From positions 1-64,000 of the forward strand of contig JAUIFC010000001.1 in NCBI GenBank assembly GCA_030429455.1: a stretch of DNA of 64,000 nt, written 5' to 3'. Below, in pieces: positions 9,450 to 18,778 of the stretch. The position numbers and the translations under genes were made by a program. Source of the DNA: Bacteroidia bacterium (lineage in GTDB: Bacteria > Bacteroidota > Bacteroidia > Flavobacteriales > Flavobacteriaceae). The notes beneath the pieces are model-generated. The model was not told where the DNA came from, ran no database searches, and saw nothing but the letters and a program-made list of their open reading frames with translations. Each line of letters starts with the position of its first letter. Positions within the stretch are counted from its first letter, which is position 1.

Positions 9450-10886
9450 TTGGTTAAAGATTTAGGAAAAAAATCAAAAGCATCTGTTATTTGGGATATC
9501 TCAGGAGGTTTGATAAGGCAACTGTCATTTCTTTTTATAACCATTGTTTTAAAAAGAATTCTTACACCAGAAGAGTTTGGTATTGTAGCCTTATCTATGG
9601 TTTTTATTGCCATATCAGAAGTCTTTATCGATGCTGGATTTACCGCTGGTTTAATCCAACAGAAAGACTCGAAGGATATTACGTATTCAACAGTATTTTA
9701 TTTTAATTTGTTAATTAGTATTGTATTTTCAGTCTTATTAATAGTTTTTTCTCCGCTTATTTCGCTTTTTTTTGAGAATCCTGTAATCGAAAATATATTG
9801 TATTTGCTAGCTATAATTCCTCCCGTTGCTGCATTAGGGAGAGTACAATTTGCCATCTTAACAAAGGATATTAACTTTAAAAGCCTTACCATACGGGATT
9901 TGGCTGCAAACATATCCGGTGGTTTGTTAGGGCTATTAGCTGCTTTAAATGATTTTGGTGTTTACAGTTTAGTGATTCAGCAGATAACAATGGTTGCAGT
10001 AAGTACTATAATGCTTTGGTTTGCAACCAAATGGTATCCTAAACTGGAATTTTCTTTCACAGAACTCAAAACTTTATTTACTTTTTCTGGATATGTATTT
10101 CTAGATGACCTGATTAGAAGAATTGTAATGAAGATAGATACGATATTTGTGGGAAAGGTTTTTTCTCCAACGATTCTTGGCTTTTACTCTAATGCAGAAA
10201 CACTAAAGGCACAAGTCGAAGTATATACTTCTAACAGCGTTAGTAAAGTATTATTTCCTGTGTTAAGCAAATTACAAGATGACCACGAAACTTTTAAAAT
10301 AACTTACTTCAAGGCCTTTAACTTAGTAACAGGTTTAATCGTTCTTTTAATTGGGCCTGTTTGTTTTTTATCTTATTTCATTATTACAACTATGTTTGGT
10401 GAGAAGTGGATACCAAGCGTGGTTTTATTTCAAATTTTAATTTTAGTTACTATTATATCGCCGCATATAAAAATGATGGGCAAAGCTATTCTTGCGAAAG
10501 GCTATTCTAAATTAAAATTTCAAATAGGAATTGTACAACGAATTTTAAGACTATTACCAATAACAATAGGGCTTTTCTATGGGATAAAAGAATTCACAAT
10601 TGCAATAGTCTTTTCAGCTTTTTTGGTTTTCATTTTACTTTGTACTGTTTTTCATGTAAAATTAAAAATCAGTTTTTTATTACATCTAAAGTCTTTTATT
10701 ATACCTAATATCGTATTAGTCTTATTTTTGACTTTTTATTATGTATTAAGCGAACATTTTAATCAATGGGTGATTGCTATTACCTTTTTCTTTACACATT
10801 TGTTGTATTTAAAAATACTAAATCATGAAAGTTATATTTTTTTGAATTCTAATTTAAATAAGGTCTTAAAAAAACTAAAAAAATAA
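9450..10886 (+). CDS. Wzx-type polysaccharide flippase (copy 2)
   Basis: This 478-residue MOP-superfamily protein is a paralogue of the protein encoded at 3851, matching along its length (for example TPEEFGIVALSM against GPEEFGLVALSM, and GKVFSPTILGFYSNAE against GKVFSPAVLGFYNRAQ). It is a multi-pass inner-membrane protein expected to flip lipid-linked oligosaccharide. The start is TTG. It is preceded by a 105-bp gap and followed by three sulfotransferase genes. Two flippases of the same subfamily 4 kb apart suggest a duplication, with either two lipid-linked substrates or redundancy. Confidence 0.88.
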   Translation: MVKDLGKKSKASVIWDISGGLIRQLSFLFITIVLKRILTPEEFGIVALSMVFIAISEVFIDAGFTAGLIQQKDSKDITYSTVFYFNLLISIVFSVLLIVFSPLISLFFENPVIENILYLLAIIPPVAALGRVQFAILTKDINFKSLTIRDLAANISGGLLGLLAALNDFGVYSLVIQQITMVAVSTIMLWFATKWYPKLEFSFTELKTLFTFSGYVFLDDLIRRIVMKIDTIFVGKVFSPTILGFYSNAETLKAQVEVYTSNSVSKVLFPVLSKLQDDHETFKITYFKAFNLVTGLIVLLIGPVCFLSYFIITTMFGEKWIPSVVLFQILILVTIISPHIKMMGKAILAKGYSKLKFQIGIVQRILRLLPITIGLFYGIKEFTIAIVFSAFLVFILLCTVFHVKLKISFLLHLKSFIIPNIVLVLFLTFYYVLSEHFNQWVIAITFFFTHLLYLKILNHESYIFLNSNLNKVLKKLKK

Positions 10887-10949
10887 TCTTTTAGATTATT
10901 AAACTGTAAACTCTATTATTCTTTTATAATTGCTGAACAATAGTCAAAG

Positions 10950-11906
10950 ATGAAAAATTTGTTATTTCATATTGGTTTTCATAAAACTGCTAGTACTTGG
11001 TTTCAAAACGAATTTTTTTTAAAGCATACAAGTACTTTTAATGCCTTAGACATTAAAGAAAAACATTATCATAGTTGGATTGCTATGGATTTTATTTTTG
11101 ATGAAGAACAGAACATGTTAAATCCCAATGACATTAACAAAAACGCTATTCTGGAAAAGATTGATAAAATTGGCACAACAGAAGATGACAGAATAAATGT
11201 CATAACCCATGAAAGACTATCTGGTAACCCACATTCAGGAGGTTTTGATTCTTCAATAATTGCAGATAGAATTCATAAAATATTTCCAAACGCCAAAATA
11301 TTTATGGTCATAAGAGAGCAAAACTCTTGGTTGTTGTCCAACTATTATCAATATTTGACTGCTGGTGGTACTAAAAGCCTTGTTAAGTATTTGAACACCA
11401 AGTATGATGCAAAAATACCTTATTTCTCTCCAAATCATATCAAGTACCATTTTTTAATAAACAAATACTATGATTTGTTCGGAAAAGACAATGTGCTAGT
11501 TTTTCCTTATGAATTGTTTGTGAAAGACAAACCTATCTTTTGTGAAACATTTGGCAAATTTGTAAACAAAGAAATAACAATAAACCAAAATTCGTCAAAT
11601 AAAAAGTATAACAAAAAGGTTGGGTTTTACGTGAATTACAAGACAAGGTGGCTTAATATTTTTTATTCAAGTAGTTCTGTAAATCACTATTCTCCTTACC
11701 ACACTAAAGTTCTTAGCTTAGCTGTAAAAGGGTTAAGAAGAATGCTCATCAAATTGTTCCCTAAGAGTGTGGATGAAAACTTAATTAAGTCCCAAAAAAA
11801 GATAATTTCCGATTGGTCTAGAGGAATATACGAGTCTTCTAATAATGAAACATCCAAACTGATTGGTATAGATTTAGAAAAATTTGGCTATTCAATTACT
11901 AAATGA
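10950..11906 (+). CDS. Sulfotransferase-family protein A
   Basis: This 318-residue protein has the PAPS 5'-phosphosulfate loop at the N-terminus (HIGFHKTASTWFQ, residues 6-18) and a 3'-phosphate-binding strand with Arg and a following Ser (VIREQNSWLLSNYYQ) near residues 123-137. It should transfer sulfate from PAPS to a glycan in the cytoplasm. The rest is variable, as expected for acceptor recognition. It is first of three adjacent sulfotransferase genes (10950-13874), and the next starts 8 bp after its stop. The acceptor is unknown. Confidence 0.8.
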   Translation: MKNLLFHIGFHKTASTWFQNEFFLKHTSTFNALDIKEKHYHSWIAMDFIFDEEQNMLNPNDINKNAILEKIDKIGTTEDDRINVITHERLSGNPHSGGFDSSIIADRIHKIFPNAKIFMVIREQNSWLLSNYYQYLTAGGTKSLVKYLNTKYDAKIPYFSPNHIKYHFLINKYYDLFGKDNVLVFPYELFVKDKPIFCETFGKFVNKEITINQNSSNKKYNKKVGFYVNYKTRWLNIFYSSSSVNHYSPYHTKVLSLAVKGLRRMLIKLFPKSVDENLIKSQKKIISDWSRGIYESSNNETSKLIGIDLEKFGYSITK

Positions 11907-11913
11907 TTAAGCC

Positions 11914-12798
11914 TTGAATACTAAAATTGATTTTATTGGAATTGGAGCCCAGAAAGCGGGTACAACTTGGTTGTTTAAACAATTTGAAAAATCTAATCAG
12001 ATACAACTTCCACCAGTCAAGGAGCTTCACTATTTTGACCGTTCTTCAACTTACTTATCTCCTAATATTCTCGAAGAAACCTTGTTAAAAGATAGGATGA
12101 AAAACCCAAAATGGGTACTTAGGTCTATATTTGAAATCTTAAAAAATGCAAAAGATTTTGGTTGGTTTAAGAAATGGTATTTTTCAGACTATAGTGACAA
12201 GTGGTATTTGTCTCTTTTCAAAGGATATTCTAAGTGCAAAGGTGAAATTACACCAGCCTATGCTATTCTTAGAGAAGAAGATATTTCCGAAATGAGTAAA
12301 CTATTAGGTGAAGACACAAAAATTATATTTATGCTACGTAACCCTATTGACAGGGCATGGTCTAGCTATAAATATAAATACAACATAACTGAATATGACA
12401 AAGGCGATTATGAAGACGCAAAAAGATTTTTTGTATCAGATTATCAGGTGTTTAGGTCGGAGTATTTAAAAACAATTCAACTGTATAAAAAGTACTTTAA
12501 CTCGATTTGTTTAGCATTTTTCGATGCTATAACGGAAAATCCAAAAGATCTTTTGTTTGATATTTTTAATTATTTAAACTTAGATACCAAAGAGATAGAT
12601 TCCTTTTCTGGATTACAGAAAAGGATAAATACATCAAGGACCATTGAGATTCCAGATCGTATTTATAATTTTTTGACCGATATGTATCAAGAACAAATCA
12701 AGGAATTATCAATTGAGTATGGAGAATATTTTAGAACTTGGCAAATCCAAAATAATATTGGATACATTTCTCCTAAACCAACAATTATTTTAAAGTAA
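11914..12798 (+). CDS. Sulfotransferase-family protein B
   Basis: This 294-residue protein of the Sulfotransfer_1 type starts at TTG. The PAPS loop is GIGAQKAGTTWLF (residues 8-20), followed by the typical KELHYFD segment. The 3'-phosphate motif MLRNPIDRAWSSYKY lies near residues 139-153. This pattern is that of heparan-sulfate-type and related carbohydrate O/N-sulfotransferases. The stop overlaps the next start by one base (TAATG), so the two are likely translated together. Confidence 0.85.
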   Translation: MNTKIDFIGIGAQKAGTTWLFKQFEKSNQIQLPPVKELHYFDRSSTYLSPNILEETLLKDRMKNPKWVLRSIFEILKNAKDFGWFKKWYFSDYSDKWYLSLFKGYSKCKGEITPAYAILREEDISEMSKLLGEDTKIIFMLRNPIDRAWSSYKYKYNITEYDKGDYEDAKRFFVSDYQVFRSEYLKTIQLYKKYFNSICLAFFDAITENPKDLLFDIFNYLNLDTKEIDSFSGLQKRINTSRTIEIPDRIYNFLTDMYQEQIKELSIEYGEYFRTWQIQNNIGYISPKPTIILK

Positions 12799-13874
12799 TG
12801 AAACTTTATTTTCATATAGGTACAGAAAAAACAGGGAGTTCATTTTTACAATCATACCTAGCACGTAATAGAACCATTTTAGAAAAGCACGCAATATGTT
12901 ATCCTCACGCCGGAGTTCATGAGGCAAACGTACAAAAAGGAATCATTACGCCTGGTAATGCCGAAGATTTGCAAAGAAGTATAGATGCTTTGGAATGGCC
13001 AAAGGTGAAAGAGTGGTTAGCTCAAAAAAAGAAAGAAGCTCAAAAAAAACAATGCGATACGTTATTGATATCTAACGAAATATTGGTACTAAGTTTTTCT
13101 AAAGAAGGGGTTTTAGCAAAAGTGATTGACATTTTAGAGGCCTTAGAGATTTCTTGTGAAGGCTTGTTGCTGATTATCAGAGAGCCTGTAAGCCAAGCAC
13201 TATCACTTTATAAGCATAGGACAAAAAGTGGGACATTCACTCCAATTCAAGAGTGGTTGGAAAATCAGTATTTTATTGCAGGTGGATTAAAGGATTTTTA
13301 TACAGAACTGTCAAAAACGAATATAAAGCTAAGCCAGTTTGAATATAAAAAAGACAGTGAATATTTGGTAAATGTTTGCATAAATGATTGGTTAGGGCTT
13401 AATGAAGATATTAAAATTGAACAGCAAAAAAGTGTAAACCCCTCTTTGTCTTTGTCAGAATTGGTTTTGCTTTGTGAAATATTTCAGAATGATGAAATTT
13501 TGGCAAAAAAGTTTTATCAATTTATGATTAGGATAGATGTTAAAGATAAGTCCGATGATAAGTATCTTAAAGGCTATGTAAAAAACCATATTAATAACTA
13601 TATGGTTAAGCATAATGAACTATGGAATATAGTTAATCAAAAAATGAGTACAACCAAGAGCAATTTTAATTATAAACCATGTAAAGTGACTTCTGAGGAA
13701 AAAATAACCAGTTTCTCAACACATCAAATTAAAACCATTTCAAAATTTATAGAATATTCTAAAAGTAAAAGTTTTAGGAAACATAAAATCAAGTACAAAA
13801 CAATTGTTTTCATAGGTAAAAACACCCCAAAGTTTATATACAAGTTAAGAAAGAAACTATTGTATAGAACCTAA
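12798..13874 (+). CDS. Sulfotransferase-like protein C
   Basis: This 358-residue protein begins MKLYFHIGTEKTGSSFLQSY, giving a PAPS-type loop at residues 6-18. IIREPVSQALSLYKHR near residue 130 is the 3'-phosphate strand with Arg and Ser. Sequence between and after the motifs differs from proteins A and B, and the basic C-terminal region is longer than usual. It is coupled to sulfotransferase B by a one-base overlap and precedes the asparagine-synthase gene. A PAPS-dependent glycan sulfotransferase is the best reading. Confidence 0.72.
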   Translation: MKLYFHIGTEKTGSSFLQSYLARNRTILEKHAICYPHAGVHEANVQKGIITPGNAEDLQRSIDALEWPKVKEWLAQKKKEAQKKQCDTLLISNEILVLSFSKEGVLAKVIDILEALEISCEGLLLIIREPVSQALSLYKHRTKSGTFTPIQEWLENQYFIAGGLKDFYTELSKTNIKLSQFEYKKDSEYLVNVCINDWLGLNEDIKIEQQKSVNPSLSLSELVLLCEIFQNDEILAKKFYQFMIRIDVKDKSDDKYLKGYVKNHINNYMVKHNELWNIVNQKMSTTKSNFNYKPCKVTSEEKITSFSTHQIKTISKFIEYSKSKSFRKHKIKYKTIVFIGKNTPKFIYKLRKKLLYRT

Positions 13875-13897
13875 AAGGATAAATTAATAGCAACAAT

Positions 13898-15757
13898 ATG
13901 TGTGGCATCAGCGGAATAATATATAACAGAACTTCTAAGAATACGGAAAAATTTAAAAGTTCAGCCAATTTACAATCCCATAGAGGACCAGACTATACGG
14001 GATATTACGGCGACGAACATTCGGATTTTATTCACCATAGATTAAGTATTTTGGATTTAGATTCTCGATCTAATCAACCATTTACGGATCAAAATAAAAA
14101 TAATTATCTCATCTATAACGGGGAGATTTATAACTACAAAGACTTAATTAAGCAATATGATCTTAAGGTTACAACTACATCAGATACAGAAGTGTTATTT
14201 CAACTTGTATCTGACCAAACTTTTGATTACAAAGAACTTAATGGCATCTATGCTTTTGCATTCTATAATAAAATGCAAGGACAATTAAAACTAGTAAGGG
14301 ATAAATTAGGAGTAAAACCTCTTTACTATTATCAAGGTAAAGACTATTTTATTTTTTCATCCGAAGCTAAAGTCATTTATTCTTACTTGGATGAGCTTAA
14401 ATTGGACTACCAAGTTCTTAGTGAGTATTTGGCTTTTAGTCATTCAAACGGCTTAAACACGATAGTATCTGGTGTCAAAAAGTTAAATCCAGGTTCTACA
14501 CTTCAATTGGATGTCAATACTTTTGAGGTTGAGCATCATCAGTTTTGGAAATTAGAAGAAGAGGTCAAACATCAAATAAAACCAACATATGTAGATGCTA
14601 AAAAGCACACAACAAAACTGTTGGAGGAAGCAATGCAAAGACAGTGTATAAGTGATGTGCCAGTCGGAGCTTATTTAAGTGGCGGTATAGACTCTTCTGC
14701 CGTTGTTGCTATGGCTTCGAAATACACAGATAAAAAATTGTTGACGTATTCCGTAGATTTTGATAAGAATCCACACTCCGAACTAAAAGCAGCTACAAAA
14801 ATTGCGAAACGCTACGGAACAGAGCATCATGAGTTTCAAGTAAATTTGGATAATGTCGAGGAATATTTAACAAAGTTGATTTATCAATACGACGAACCCT
14901 TTGCAGATCCAGCAATGATACCGTTGCATTTAATTGCAGAAAAAGCTAAACATTCGTCCACCGTTGTGCTTCAAGGTGATGGTGGTGACGAAATTTTTGC
15001 AGGCTATGGGAGACACTTAGATTTTAGGCAATTTCGTGAACGAAAGTTAATTTTTAAAACCTTAAAGAATTTCCACTTTGATAAATCTAAAAGAAAACAT
15101 TTTAAAACAAGGTTTGAATCGTTGAACTATGATAATAAAGTAGAACTTATGGCAAATATGGTGCCTATAAATAGCGATGTAGATTACGATAGGTTTTTTG
15201 CTCACGAAAAGGCAGATGTGTTAAAAATGGCCAAACCATTCCAACTATATGAAGAAAGTTATAACAGGTATAAGGATTATCCATTAATGCAAACCATGCT
15301 ATATACAGACATGGAAAACATATTGCCACATAAATTTCTAGAAAAAGTAGATAAGGTCAATATGTGGCATTCCATAGAAGCGCGAGTACCGCTTCTAGAT
15401 GATAAACTCGTGGACTATGTAATGCGTTTACCTCACTCTTACAAAATCCGAAAAGGAATAACCAAATATTTCTTAAGAGATATTTTAAAGGATTATTTGC
15501 CAGATGAAATACTTAATGACAGAAAAAGAAGCTTTGGTACTCCGGTTATAGAATGGCTTAGAACAACATTATACGAATTTACATTAGATATATTTGAAAA
15601 AGCTGATCAGCAGAAGTATCCAATTAATTACAAGTACTTAATCTATAGTTTGCAAGAATTCAGAAAAGGAAATGCCATAGAAGACGGCCATCTGTTGTGG
15701 AAATTTTTGGTGCTTACTATTTGGATGAATTGTTATAAAGAAAAAATTATATTTTGA
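13898..15757 (+). CDS. asnB: Asparagine synthase (glutamine-hydrolysing)-type amidotransferase
   Basis: This 619-residue protein begins MCGISGII, so Cys2 becomes the N-terminal nucleophile of the class II glutaminase domain (about residues 1-200). The synthetase domain has the PPi loop SGGIDSSAV near residue 263, followed by EARVPLLD and GITKYFLR. The basic reaction amidates a carboxylate using glutamine and ATP. Inside polysaccharide loci such proteins are thought to amidate sugar carboxylates or supply amide nitrogen, for example on uronic acids. Here a diaminouronate-type set occurs at 24.6-27.2 kb. It may still be ordinary asparagine synthase. Confidence 0.85.
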   Translation: MCGISGIIYNRTSKNTEKFKSSANLQSHRGPDYTGYYGDEHSDFIHHRLSILDLDSRSNQPFTDQNKNNYLIYNGEIYNYKDLIKQYDLKVTTTSDTEVLFQLVSDQTFDYKELNGIYAFAFYNKMQGQLKLVRDKLGVKPLYYYQGKDYFIFSSEAKVIYSYLDELKLDYQVLSEYLAFSHSNGLNTIVSGVKKLNPGSTLQLDVNTFEVEHHQFWKLEEEVKHQIKPTYVDAKKHTTKLLEEAMQRQCISDVPVGAYLSGGIDSSAVVAMASKYTDKKLLTYSVDFDKNPHSELKAATKIAKRYGTEHHEFQVNLDNVEEYLTKLIYQYDEPFADPAMIPLHLIAEKAKHSSTVVLQGDGGDEIFAGYGRHLDFRQFRERKLIFKTLKNFHFDKSKRKHFKTRFESLNYDNKVELMANMVPINSDVDYDRFFAHEKADVLKMAKPFQLYEESYNRYKDYPLMQTMLYTDMENILPHKFLEKVDKVNMWHSIEARVPLLDDKLVDYVMRLPHSYKIRKGITKYFLRDILKDYLPDEILNDRKRSFGTPVIEWLRTTLYEFTLDIFEKADQQKYPINYKYLIYSLQEFRKGNAIEDGHLLWKFLVLTIWMNCYKEKIIF

Positions 15758-15780
15758 TCATGTCAAAAGTAGTACATTTG
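15752..15780 (+). promoter_or_regulatory. Candidate Bacteroidota promoter before the polymerase gene
   Basis: TACATTTG at 15773-15780 fits the Bacteroidota -7 consensus TAnnTTTG. TTTTG at 15752-15756 could be the -33 element, although the 16-nt spacer is shorter than the usual 18-20. It lies 25 bp before the polymerase start, in one of the longer gaps of this part of the locus, so an internal promoter is possible. Confidence 0.4.
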
Positions 15781-15804
15781 AAAAATAATATAGAAATATA
15801 AATC

Positions 15805-17130
15805 ATGTCTTTATTAAAGGAAAAGTTTAAATATAATTTAATACTTTATTTTCTCTCTCCTATTTTAGGTTTGTTCTATGGTCTCAAATCTGGAAATTAT
15901 AAGTACATTCGTTGGAGTATTTTTGTCTTTACTATTTTTTATGGTTCCCTTTTGACTTTTAACCTATTAGGTGGTGCATTGGGAAGCGACGCAGGGTCTG
16001 ATGGTGCAAGGCACTGGAATAGTGTTTATGAACATTATCAATATTTGGACATTGGAGTATGGTGGAATGAATTAAAATCTATATTAGCCTTTAGCCCTAA
16101 AAGTACTACAAAAGATGACCCTTTTATACATTTTTTGTCCTTTTTTGTTGGTGGTATATTACGTATGCCAGGTCTTTTTTGGGTTGTTCTATCTATAGTG
16201 TATGGGTATTTTTCTTCTGGAGTAATAGTTAAAATTTTACAACGGATAAATTGGAAAACTGGACACAATAAATTTTACTTTGCTTTTTTTCTATTTATAT
16301 TTCTTTTGTCATTTTCACCCTTAAATATGCAAACTGTAAGAACATGGACGGGAATGTGGGTGCTGGTATATGCTGTATTGTCCTATGAAGAGACTAAAAA
16401 AAAGAAGTATTTATTTCTTGCTTTAGCTCCTGTAACGATACATGTAGGTTATTTTGCATTAGGAATAGGTATTTGGTTCGTCTTATTTACAGGCATAAGA
16501 AATCTTAGATTTTTGTTTTTTGGTTTTGTGGCTTCCATATTTTTATCTACCGCGATTGACTTTCTTGGTTTGGATCAGGTTATAGCACAAACGCCTCTTG
16601 GATCTAGTAAGTTAGATGCTTATTATGTTGATGATAAAAAAGCAGAAAACTTTGAAACAAGATTACAAGAATCTGAAACCAATTTTTACAAACGCTATGA
16701 AGAATACAAAATACAAAAGTATGTGTTTTCTGCTATGTTACTTTTTTTATATTTTGTTTTTAGCAAAAGAAGTTTAAGTCATTTTCAAAAGACCTTACTG
16801 TCATATGCTTTAGCTATGGCAATTGTTTCAAACTTATTTACACTATTGTATGCTGTGCACAATAGAGGTTGGATCATTGCATCTTTTTTTATTTTTTCAT
16901 TAATGCTTATTATACTTTCAAATAGAACACTTCCGAAAAGAAAATTGGGCTTTTTGATATATCAATTGCCTTTGTTTTTGATTACAGTGACTATTATTCC
17001 ATATATGTTGTTTGTGTTATCTAGATTTATCAATTTCACCTCTGGGTATATTTTAATAACACCTTTTTTTAGTTGGTTTGATGGCGATTTGAGTTTTAGC
17101 TTAAAAGATATTTTGGTCGTCTTTTTCTAA
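15805..17130 (+). CDS. EpsG/Wzy-like polysaccharide polymerase
   Basis: This 441-residue integral membrane protein has roughly ten hydrophobic helices. The first follows a short basic stretch, and a large hydrophilic loop lies near residues 265-310. The segment NMQTVRTWTGMWVLVYA followed by YLFLALAPVTIHVGY is typical of the EpsG family, which polymerises lipid-linked repeat units in the Wzx/Wzy pathway at the outer face of the inner membrane. It is the only polymerase candidate in the window, against two flippases and two initiating transferases. Assignment is by topology and motif. Confidence 0.75.
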   Translation: MSLLKEKFKYNLILYFLSPILGLFYGLKSGNYKYIRWSIFVFTIFYGSLLTFNLLGGALGSDAGSDGARHWNSVYEHYQYLDIGVWWNELKSILAFSPKSTTKDDPFIHFLSFFVGGILRMPGLFWVVLSIVYGYFSSGVIVKILQRINWKTGHNKFYFAFFLFIFLLSFSPLNMQTVRTWTGMWVLVYAVLSYEETKKKKYLFLALAPVTIHVGYFALGIGIWFVLFTGIRNLRFLFFGFVASIFLSTAIDFLGLDQVIAQTPLGSSKLDAYYVDDKKAENFETRLQESETNFYKRYEEYKIQKYVFSAMLLFLYFVFSKRSLSHFQKTLLSYALAMAIVSNLFTLLYAVHNRGWIIASFFIFSLMLIILSNRTLPKRKLGFLIYQLPLFLITVTIIPYMLFVLSRFINFTSGYILITPFFSWFDGDLSFSLKDILVVFF

Positions 17131-17139
17131 TTATTTATA

Positions 17140-18321
17140 ATGATTTATAAAATATTAATAGTTCTTGTACCAGCATTTGATCCAAATAATGGTGGAGTAC
17201 AGCGTTCCACATATAAAATGTCAAGCTATTTTAAAAGTAGTGGTCATAACACTTATATATATTCATATTACAATTCGGGTCATGCTGAACAAAATGTAGC
17301 AGAATTACACTTTGCAAAACAACCAGACGAGCACAAGAACGAGAATAATAATGCACAACTATCGGCTTTAATTCTTGAGATTAAACCCGATATAGTAATT
17401 AATCAAATGCCGTATGAGCATGAAATTGGTCATACACTAAAGAGTACTCAAAAGCGACACCATTTTTTGTCTATCAGTTGTTTGCGAAACACACTTTACA
17501 GTGTAAAGCTTAACTTAGACAGTTATTTACAATCAATTATACCAAAAAGTATTCAGCCAATTTTTAATAATCAGATAGGTAAATTTATTCTATTACAAGG
17601 GCATCGGCAAAAGCACAAAAAGGACCTTAAGCTTATACTAGATTGTTATGATTATTTTGTCATGTTTGGCCCTCCAAACATCAAAGAGTTAAAGTATTTT
17701 GTGGGTAATTACAAGCTAAATAAAACGCACCTTATACCGAATTCGATTTTAAGCGTTTTACCAACATTACCAACCAAAGAAAAACGAATTCTTTGGTTAA
17801 GTAGATTGAGTTATGGGCAAAAACGGGCAGATCTTATTTTGCCCTTTTGGAAAATAGTTTTACAAAAATTACCGGATTGGCAATTAGATGTTGTTGGAGG
17901 AGGAGATGCATTTTCGGATATAAAACAGCAAATCGAAGAGGAGAATATTCAAAGGGTTAATCTATATGGACAACAAGTCCCTTATGAGTATTACAAACGT
18001 GCTCCTATCTACATTATGACGTCAAAGAATGAAGGTTTTCCAAACACACTAATAGAAGCTCAGTCCTTCGGATGTGTGCCAGTAGTTTATGATAGTTATC
18101 CTATATGCTCATGGGTAGTGAAAGAGGGTAAAAGCGGTATACTTATTCCACCATTTAACGTTAACAAAATGGCAGAAGAAGTCATCAACATTGCTAAAGA
18201 TGAGCATAGAAGAGAATTACTTATGCGAGCCGCTTTGGACAATGCAAACGAATTTTTGTTAGATAATGTTGGTAAAAAATGGATTGAATTTTTTGATAGA
18301 GAATTGATGACAAAGGATTAA
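17140..18321 (+). CDS. GT4-family glycosyltransferase
   Basis: This 393-residue protein has the GT-B fold. The N-terminal domain opens with a glycine-rich loop (NNGGVQRSTYKMSSYF). The C-terminal nucleotide-binding domain has ILWLSRLSYGQKRADL and MTSKNEGFPNTLIEAQSFGCVPV, the E-x7-E signature of retaining GT4 enzymes. It acts in the cytoplasm on lipid-linked intermediates. Donor and linkage cannot be read from sequence. It starts 9 bp after the polymerase and is followed by a 457-bp gap, so it may end a transcript segment. Confidence 0.87.
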   Translation: MIYKILIVLVPAFDPNNGGVQRSTYKMSSYFKSSGHNTYIYSYYNSGHAEQNVAELHFAKQPDEHKNENNNAQLSALILEIKPDIVINQMPYEHEIGHTLKSTQKRHHFLSISCLRNTLYSVKLNLDSYLQSIIPKSIQPIFNNQIGKFILLQGHRQKHKKDLKLILDCYDYFVMFGPPNIKELKYFVGNYKLNKTHLIPNSILSVLPTLPTKEKRILWLSRLSYGQKRADLILPFWKIVLQKLPDWQLDVVGGGDAFSDIKQQIEEENIQRVNLYGQQVPYEYYKRAPIYIMTSKNEGFPNTLIEAQSFGCVPVVYDSYPICSWVVKEGKSGILIPPFNVNKMAEEVINIAKDEHRRELLMRAALDNANEFLLDNVGKKWIEFFDRELMTKD

Positions 18322-18778
18322 GAAATTTATCATGAAAAATAGCATTTCTTCCAATATATTTAATTAACAAATTATCCGATAGGCAATATTTTGAGAAAAT
18401 TTCAAATGATTATTAAAAACTCATTATTATTTACTAAAATTACATGTTAATGCTTTTTTCAAATGAACCACTAAGGCTCACTGCTAAATTAAGGTTTGCA
18501 AATTTAAAACCTTGAACAGATTATTTTGATTTAATTTATCAATTGTACATTTTTTTGAAGACCAATTTTTTGGTTTTGTGAGTAGCTGATATCTTAAAGG
18601 AAATATATGAATAAAGAATAAGAATAATTTCTAGTTGCCTAAGTCACTTTTTAAAAGGTATTTTTATGATTCATGCGATTTAGTAATATTTTTAACAATA
18701 ATTCTTCATACATGAACATAAACCTATATTTTTTAAAAAACTCAGCTTGCGAAAGAAGAAAGGTAAAACAATGTATTT
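18322..18778 (+). other. 457-bp intergenic gap with no recognisable gene
   Basis: No reading frame here resembles a protein I know, and all frames close quickly. Two weak structures are visible: a 7-bp perfect inverted repeat (18491-18497 with 18507-18513, 9-nt loop) without a clean T-run, and a promoter-like pair (TTTTG at 18524-18528, TACATTTT at 18546-18553, the latter one base off TAnnTTTG). This is the longest gap in the polysaccharide locus and could be a scar of gene loss or the start of a new transcript. Confidence 0.5.
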
